From assembly GCF_016415625.1 (NCBI RefSeq), contig NZ_WBXP01000038.1:1-37107 (forward strand): a stretch of DNA of 37,107 nucleotides, given 5' to 3'. The position numbers and the translations under genes are program-made. Shown here in pieces: positions 32,722 to 37,107 of the stretch; within the stretch, counting starts at the first letter, position 1, and each line of letters starts with the position of its first letter. The notes under the pieces are model-generated. The model worked only from the letters and a program-made list of their open reading frames with translations. It was not told where the DNA came from and made no database searches. Source of the stretch: Shimwellia pseudoproteus (lineage in GTDB: Bacteria > Pseudomonadota > Gammaproteobacteria > Enterobacterales > Enterobacteriaceae).

Positions 32722-33522
32722 TTATGCAGGCTTGCCGGGGCTGAATTCCACCAGTAGTGGATTATGATCGGAGGCGCGGGTCACCAGAACAGAAGCTTCC
32801 TGGACATTCAGACCGCGATAGAAAACAAAATCGAGAGGACGGCCAAAGGCACGTTTGCGATGATCATCCGTAAAACGGACTTCACGCAGGGTCATTTCCC
32901 GGGCAAAACGGTACAGCGCGTTGATCCGCTGGCGGCTCCAGGCATTAAAATCACCGGCCATGATCACCGGCCCGCGGTGATGAGCAATCTGATCGCCAAT
33001 CGGATCTAACTGCTTACTGTACACATCAACCCCAAGGCTAAAATTGACTGCGTGGATATTCACCACCATCAGCATTCTGTCATCCGGTAACGGGTACACC
33101 GTCACCAGTGCTGACTTAGATAACCGCAGTATCGGCTCCCGCTCACGCAGCGGGCAGCAGTATATCGGCTGGGAGGCCGAGAGTGTCATTACGCCTGAAG
33201 GATGCTGGGGCAGAACAATCGCCGGTACCTGATCAGCGGCAAGGTAGTGAGTGGTGGCGAAGTTCACCAATTCAGGGGTGGTTTGCGCTTCCTGCAGCAA
33301 CATCAGATGGGCGCCTTTGCCAAAACTTTGTAGTACCGATAACCAGTCAGCCCGCTGCTGCTTAAAGATATTCCACACCAGAATACGCAGGGTCTTTTCC
33401 CCGTACAGCGGCTCACCAGGAGACAGTGTCAGGCTGCTGGTTCCCGCCAGAGCGGAGGGGGGCAAAATGCGTTCTGCAGGTTGCCCAGGGACATAACGCA
33501 TGGCGTAAGTTTTTTTTCGCAC
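32722..33522 (-). CDS. yafD: Endonuclease/exonuclease/phosphatase-fold protein YafD
   Basis: 266 residues, the E. coli length, starting [15 protein letters not shown]. The EEP (DNase I-like) fold is shown by [18 protein letters not shown] (metal-ligand Glu), [18 protein letters not shown] (Asp-Phe-Asn) and the terminal [10 protein letters not shown] (Asp-His). Its substrate is not established; DNA, RNA or phospholipid substrates occur in the superfamily. It has no signal peptide. It has its own terminator, and the gap to the upstream MFS gene is 109 bases. Confidence 0.93.
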   Translation of the reverse strand: MRKKTYAMRYVPGQPAERILPPSALAGTSSLTLSPGEPLYGEKTLRILVWNIFKQQRADWLSVLQSFGKGAHLMLLQEAQTTPELVNFATTHYLAADQVPAIVLPQHPSGVMTLSASQPIYCCPLREREPILRLSKSALVTVYPLPDDRMLMVVNIHAVNFSLGVDVYSKQLDPIGDQIAHHRGPVIMAGDFNAWSRQRINALYRFAREMTLREVRFTDDHRKRAFGRPLDFVFYRGLNVQEASVLVTRASDHNPLLVEFSPGKPA

Positions 33523-33631
33523 TTTTGGTGGCGATCCTCTGACAAAATAACCCTCTCCAGGCAGGACAGGGTTACTCAGTTATAGAGTTTTTAGCGGCCA
33601 GTTTCAATGGCCGGGCCGCTGAAAGGTGCGA

Positions 33632-34825
33632 TCAACTACCGGACAGCTGTAGTGGTGATTTCCGGCATACCCCGCGATCCAGTAGCCCGCTCCAGATAAT
33701 CAGTACCAGCGCCACAGCCACAATAATTGCGCCAATCCACGGCGTTTGAGCCAAGCCAAGCGTGGCCACGGTTTGTCCACCGATTATCGACCCCAGCGCA
33801 ATGCCGATATTGAATGCCGCGATATTCAGGCCAGACGCAACATCCACCGCATCGGGCGTATATTCACTGGCTTTCTGTACCACATACACTTGCAGGCCAG
33901 GGACATTACCAAAGGCGAAGATCCCCATCACCAGCACCGTAACCAGCGCCGCGTAATGGTGGCTCACGGTAAACTGGAACACCAGCAGCAACGCAGACAA
34001 CACCGCGAAAATGAATTTCAGCGCACTGGCCGCCCCGTGTTTATCGGCCAGCTTACCGCCCCAAATATTGCCGATGGCAACAGACACCCCGTAACCGAGC
34101 AGGATAATACTCACATCAGAGGCACTAAACCCGGCCAGATCCTGCATCATCGGCGCCAGGAAGGTGAAGGCGGTAAACACACCACCGTAACCCAGTGCAG
34201 TCACCGCATAAATCAACAGCAGGCGCGGGTGAGTCAGAACCTGTAACTGCGCGCGCAGGCTGGCGGGCTCACGGGTTGGAATATTCGACGGTACCAGAAT
34301 AATGCTGCTGATCAGGGCAATCACGCCAATCAGAGAGACCACGAGGAACGTTTCGCGCCAGCCAAAATGTTGGCCAATAAACGTCCCCAGGGGAACACCG
34401 GTTACCAGCGCCACAGTCAACCCACCAAACATAATGGCAATGGCGGTGGCCCCTTTCTCTTTCGGTACCAGGCTCGTCGCAATGGTGGACCCAATAGAGA
34501 AAAAGACACCGTGCGCCAGCCCGGTCAGCAGTCGGGCAATAATCAGTGTGTTATAACCCGGTGCCTGCCAGGCTATCAGATTGCCGATAGTAAATAATAC
34601 CATCAGGCCAACCAGTAGCTGTTTGCGCGGCAAGCGGCCCGTTAACGCCGTGAGTACCGGTGCACCAATAGCAACCCCTAAGGCATAGATAGAAACCAGC
34701 AGGCCAGCGGAAGGCAGGCTCACTGAAAGTTGTTGTGCAATGGCGGGAACCAGACCAACGATAACAAACTCGGTGGTTCCGATAGCAAATGCGCTGATAG
34801 TCAGCGCCAGTAACGCAAGTGGCAT
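33632..34825 (-). CDS. MFS drug/sugar exporter (DHA1 family, AraJ/YdhP-like)
   Basis: 397 residues from the ATG at 34825, preferred because GGAG lies six bases upstream; an ATG eight codons earlier lacks a ribosome binding site. Twelve membrane helices are predicted. The start MPLALLALTISAFAIGTTEFVIVGL and the loop GRLPRKQLL (motif A region), ARLLTGLAHGVFFSIGS and GVPLGTFIGQ (antiporter motif C type) place it with the AraJ, YdhP and CmlA-type proton-driven exporters. The substrate is unknown. It is divergent from the LysR gene yafC with about 107 bases between, the common layout of a regulator and its target. It is absent from this position in E. coli. Confidence 0.88.
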   Translation of the reverse strand: MPLALLALTISAFAIGTTEFVIVGLVPAIAQQLSVSLPSAGLLVSIYALGVAIGAPVLTALTGRLPRKQLLVGLMVLFTIGNLIAWQAPGYNTLIIARLLTGLAHGVFFSIGSTIATSLVPKEKGATAIAIMFGGLTVALVTGVPLGTFIGQHFGWRETFLVVSLIGVIALISSIILVPSNIPTREPASLRAQLQVLTHPRLLLIYAVTALGYGGVFTAFTFLAPMMQDLAGFSASDVSIILLGYGVSVAIGNIWGGKLADKHGAASALKFIFAVLSALLLVFQFTVSHHYAALVTVLVMGIFAFGNVPGLQVYVVQKASEYTPDAVDVASGLNIAAFNIGIALGSIIGGQTVATLGLAQTPWIGAIIVAVALVLIIWSGLLDRGVCRKSPLQLSGS

Positions 34826-34932
34826 ACTTAACTCCAAATCAGATGTCATTCTGTGATGGCGTGCAGTATGCCCCTATGTTTAAATAACAAAAATATTCAA
34901 AATCTTAATATAATTTTGCTCAAGGTGCAAAA

Positions 34933-35826
34933 ATGAAAGCATCCTCAGATGAGTTAGCCATCTTTGTGGCCGTGGTCGAAAGCGGTAGTTTTAGCCGCGC
35001 AGCTGAACAACTGGGCCAGGCGAATTCCGCGGTGAGCCGCGCCGTGAAAAAGCTGGAAATGAAATTAGGTGTCAGCCTGCTGAACCGGACAACCCGGCAG
35101 TTAAGCTTGACGGAAGAAGGCGAGCGTTATTTCCGCCGGGTGCAGCATGTGTTGCAGGAGATGGCCGCGGCGGAAAACGAAATCATCGAAAGCCGGCAGA
35201 CCCCCCGGGGGCTGTTGCGTATTAATGCAGCAACGCCGGTGGTGCTCCATTATCTGACGCCGTTGATTAAGCCTTTCCGTGAACGTTACCCGGAGATGAG
35301 CCTGTCGCTGGTGTCCTCAGAGACCTTTATCAACCTGATTGAGCGTAAAGTGGACGTGGCTATCCGGGCCGGTAATCTGGGTGACTCCAGCCTGCGGGCC
35401 AGGCCACTGTTTATCAGCTACCGCAAGATAATTGCTTCCCCGGAATATCTGGCCCGTCACGGCGTACCGGAGACAGTGGCCGACCTGGAGCATCATATCT
35501 GTCTGGGGTTCACGGAACCGGCATCACTGAATATCTGGCCGGTTGCCTGCTGCGATGGGCAACTACATCAGGTAACTTCAGGATTGTCTTCGAATAGTGG
35601 GGAGACGCTTAAACAGCTGTGCCTCACCGGTAACGGTATTGCCTGTCTGTCGGATTATATGGTGGATCAGGAGATAGCCAGCGGTGCGCTGGTAGAAGTG
35701 CTCGCGGATAAACGCCTGCCGGTGGAAATGCCCTTCAGTGCGGTGTATTACAGCGATCGGGCGGTCAGCACCCGGATTCGGGCATTTATTGATTTCCTCA
35801 GTGAGCATGCCAGGAAACCGGCATAA
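34933..35826 (+). CDS. yafC: LysR-type transcriptional regulator YafC
   Basis: 297 residues. The N-terminal winged helix (about 1-62) reads [30 protein letters not shown], followed by [15 protein letters not shown]; the effector-binding domain of the periplasmic-binding-protein type spans about 90-292. It matches E. coli YafC closely as remembered. In this genome it stands back to back with an MFS exporter gene, which makes that gene a likely target; the A/T-rich gap 34826-34932 is the probable operator. The effector is unknown. It converges with dkgB, with a hairpin between. Confidence 0.94.
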   Translation: MKASSDELAIFVAVVESGSFSRAAEQLGQANSAVSRAVKKLEMKLGVSLLNRTTRQLSLTEEGERYFRRVQHVLQEMAAAENEIIESRQTPRGLLRINAATPVVLHYLTPLIKPFRERYPEMSLSLVSSETFINLIERKVDVAIRAGNLGDSSLRARPLFISYRKIIASPEYLARHGVPETVADLEHHICLGFTEPASLNIWPVACCDGQLHQVTSGLSSNSGETLKQLCLTGNGIACLSDYMVDQEIASGALVEVLADKRLPVEMPFSAVYYSDRAVSTRIRAFIDFLSEHARKPA

Positions 35827-35831
35827 TATCC

Positions 35832-35855
35832 GGCGAGCAGCGGACACTGCTCGCC
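35832..35855. terminator. Hairpin between convergent yafC and dkgB
   Basis: GGCGAGCAG (35832-35840), loop CGGACA and CTGCTCGCC (35847-35855) form a perfect 9-bp stem in the 46-base gap between the two stops. No T-run follows on either strand, so intrinsic termination is weak or it acts as an mRNA 3'-end stabiliser. Confidence 0.45.
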
Positions 35856-35872
35856 TGTGGGTATCATCGCGA

Positions 35873-36679
35873 TTATTGATCCCAAACCGGTGCCAGGCTA
35901 TCCGGGCTGACCAGACGATCATGACGATCCAGCGCTGCAATAGCCACACGATCGTCCTGATCGAGCTGTACTTCACGCGCCAGCAGATTGCAGGCCAGGT
36001 TCTCCCGTTTGGTGGATGACGGAATAACCGCATAGCCCTCACCCATCGCCCAGCTCAGAATAACCTGTGCCGGTGTCGCATTATGTTTCCGGGCAATACG
36101 CTGGATAGTCTCATCTTGCAGCGCTTTCCCGTAAGCCAGCGTCATGTACGACGTAATATGGATACCGTGCGCCCGCGCCCAGTCGGCAACGTTACGGTTT
36201 TGCAGATAAGGGGAAAGCTCAATCTGGTTGGTGGCTATCTGATCGGCCCCGACAGCGGCTATCGCTTGCGCCATAAGGGCAATCGTAAAGTTTGATACGC
36301 CGATTTCCCGGGTCAGCCCCTGCTGTTTCGCTTCCAGCAACGCCGCCATATATTCACTCACCGCGACCTTATTCTCCGGAGACGGCCAGTGGATCAGGGT
36401 GAGATCAACATAATCAGTGCCCAGTTTTGCCAGGCTTTCTTTGAGGCTGGGGATCAGTTTTTCTGCGCTGAGGTTTTCAGTCCAGATCTTAGTGGTCAGA
36501 TACAGTGACGCCCGGGGGATTCCACTCTCGGCTAATGCCTGGCCGATCGCGGCTTCATTATCGTAAATCTGAGCGGTATCAATCGCGCGGTATCCGAGCG
36601 CTAACGCGGTTTTTACTGACTGGATAACAACATCATCTTTCAGGCGGAAGGTGCCCAGACCACATGCAGGAATTGTCAT
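35873..36679 (-). CDS. dkgB: 2,5-diketo-D-gluconate reductase B / methylglyoxal reductase
   Basis: 268 residues (E. coli YafB/DkgB 267). It is an NADPH-dependent aldo-keto reductase acting on diketogluconate, methylglyoxal and other aldehydes. The catalytic tetrad Asp34, Tyr39 (DTAQIYDNE), Lys64 (TTKIW) and His97 (LIHWPSP) is in the standard positions; the NADPH-binding segment [11 protein letters not shown] is near the C-terminus. It lies between yafC and the rRNA-linked tRNA-Asp, as in E. coli. Start ATG at 36679 ([11 protein letters not shown]). Confidence 0.97.
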   Translation of the reverse strand: MTIPACGLGTFRLKDDVVIQSVKTALALGYRAIDTAQIYDNEAAIGQALAESGIPRASLYLTTKIWTENLSAEKLIPSLKESLAKLGTDYVDLTLIHWPSPENKVAVSEYMAALLEAKQQGLTREIGVSNFTIALMAQAIAAVGADQIATNQIELSPYLQNRNVADWARAHGIHITSYMTLAYGKALQDETIQRIARKHNATPAQVILSWAMGEGYAVIPSSTKRENLACNLLAREVQLDQDDRVAIAALDRHDRLVSPDSLAPVWDQ

Positions 36680-36789
36680 TACGTTCTCTTTATCTCATTG
36701 TTTGTGCTAGATAAAGATTATCGCCAGTGAGACCGTTGCGAAAAAGGGTCAAATGCGCAGAGGTTAATTGCTCCCAGAGCAATAATCAG

Positions 36790-36830
36790 CAAAAAAACAA
36801 AAGAAAAAGCCCTGAGCAAATGCTCAGGGC
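36790..36830 (-). terminator. Rho-independent terminator of the rRNA operon
   Basis: On the reverse strand GCCCTGAGCA (36830-36821), a tight AA-centred loop and TGCTCAGGGC (36818-36809) are followed by TTTTTCTTTTGTTTTTTT. It lies 11 bases after the tRNA-Asp 3' end and closes the rrn transcript. Confidence 0.92.
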
Positions 36831-36841
36831 CTTATAAAGAG

Positions 36842-36918
36842 TGGCGGAACGGACGGGACTCGAACCCGCGACCCCCTGCGTGACAGGCAGGTATTCTAAC
36901 CAACTGAACTACCGCTCC
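36842..36918 (-). tRNA. aspU: tRNA-Asp (GTC), rRNA-operon distal
   Basis: The reverse strand gives a canonical 77-nt tRNA-Asp with encoded CCA: acceptor GGAGCGG, anticodon loop CTGTCAC and variable loop GGGTC. It lies 91 bases after the 5S gene and before a strong terminator, with no promoter of its own visible, so it is processed from the rRNA transcript, matching E. coli aspU behind rrnH. Confidence 0.97.
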
Positions 36919-37008
36919 ACCGAATTTTTCTACTGCACCGGGTATTAAGGTCCCGGTTTACTGCTTAACTACTCAGATACCCGTTATAACAACGTTTATC
37001 CTGATTGG

Positions 37009-37107
37009 AGCCTGGCAGTTCCCTACTCTCGCATGGGGAGACCCCACACTACCATCGGCGCTACGGCGTTTCACTTCTGAGTTCGGCATGGGGTCAGGTG
37101 GGACCAC
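37009..37107 (-). rRNA. rrf: 5S ribosomal RNA (3' part; 5' end outside window)
   Basis: The reverse complement reads GTGGTCCCACCTGACCCCAT onward through the conserved AACTCAGAAGTGAAACG, CGCCGATGGTAGTGTGGGG and GAGAGTAGGGAACTGCCAGG, the enterobacterial 5S sequence. About 20 bases at the 5' end lie beyond the right edge. It marks the distal end of an rRNA operon transcribed leftward into aspU. The exact 3' end is approximate (37009-37011). Confidence 0.96.

Noticed and set aside
33590..33631. GGCC-rich inverted repeats after the MFS gene stop as a terminator
   Set aside because: The pairing options are ambiguous and no T-run follows on the gene's strand.
36842..37107. rRNA-distal tRNA-Asp as an additional prophage attachment site
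   Set aside because: No integrase or phage-like genes flank it; the neighbours are dkgB and 5S rRNA as in E. coli.
1..37107. CRISPR arrays, insertion sequences or toxin-antitoxin pairs
   Set aside because: No regularly spaced repeats, no transposase, and no convincing paired small genes were seen on either strand.

Overview
The window is chromosomal DNA of an enterobacterium (family Enterobacteriaceae in the broad sense). From about 4.36 kb to the right edge the gene order follows the Escherichia coli interval thrW-proA-proB-crl-frsA-gpt-pepD-dinB-(...)-yafK-yafJ-gmhA-fadE-ivy-yafV-(...)-aspV-dnaQ-rnhA-yafS-gloB-mltD-yafE-yafD-yafC-dkgB-aspU-5S rRNA, read in inverted orientation. Proteins match my memory of the E. 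coli orthologues closely, but the organism is not E. coli: phoE is absent between crl and proB, a complete Na+-NQR operon lies between dinB and yafK, an orphan ectC-transporter pair lies between yafV and aspV, and an MFS transporter gene lies between yafD and yafC. The genus cannot be fixed from this segment alone.

Left arm (1-4402): one end of a P22/lambda-type prophage. Rightward genes encode a frame-disrupted Erf-like recombinase tail, a phage SSB, an Abc2-like anti-RecBCD protein, several small early-region accessory proteins (including an Ea22-like one), excisionase and a P22-type tyrosine integrase. The integrase abuts the 3' end of tRNA-Thr(CGT), thrW, which is the attachment site. The rest of the prophage lies left of the window. 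Two gene remnants occur here, one of them the N-terminus of a second excisionase directly upstream of the intact one.

Middle (4.4-18.5 kb): thrW with its own promoter, proline biosynthesis proB-proA, the sigma-S helper crl, frsA, gpt, the divergent pepD, a LexA-boxed dinB, and the operon nqrABCDEF-nqrM. That operon builds the sodium-pumping NADH:quinone oxidoreductase with its iron-delivery factor, but has no apbE in its usual place.

Right (18.9-37.1 kb): cell-envelope genes (dpaA/yafK, gmhA, ivy, mltD), fatty-acid oxidation (fadE with a FadR site), the omega-amidase yafV, the ectC plus PutP-like symporter operon, tRNA-Asp with a strong promoter, the divergent dnaQ/rnhA and yafS/gloB pairs, the methyltransferase yafE, yafD, a LysR regulator (yafC) divergent from an MFS exporter, dkgB, and the distal end of an rRNA operon (5S, tRNA-Asp, terminator).

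The least conventional parts are the orphan ectoine-synthase/transporter pair, the nqr operon without apbE, the one-base-longer tRNA-Asp, and the broken genes in the prophage arm.
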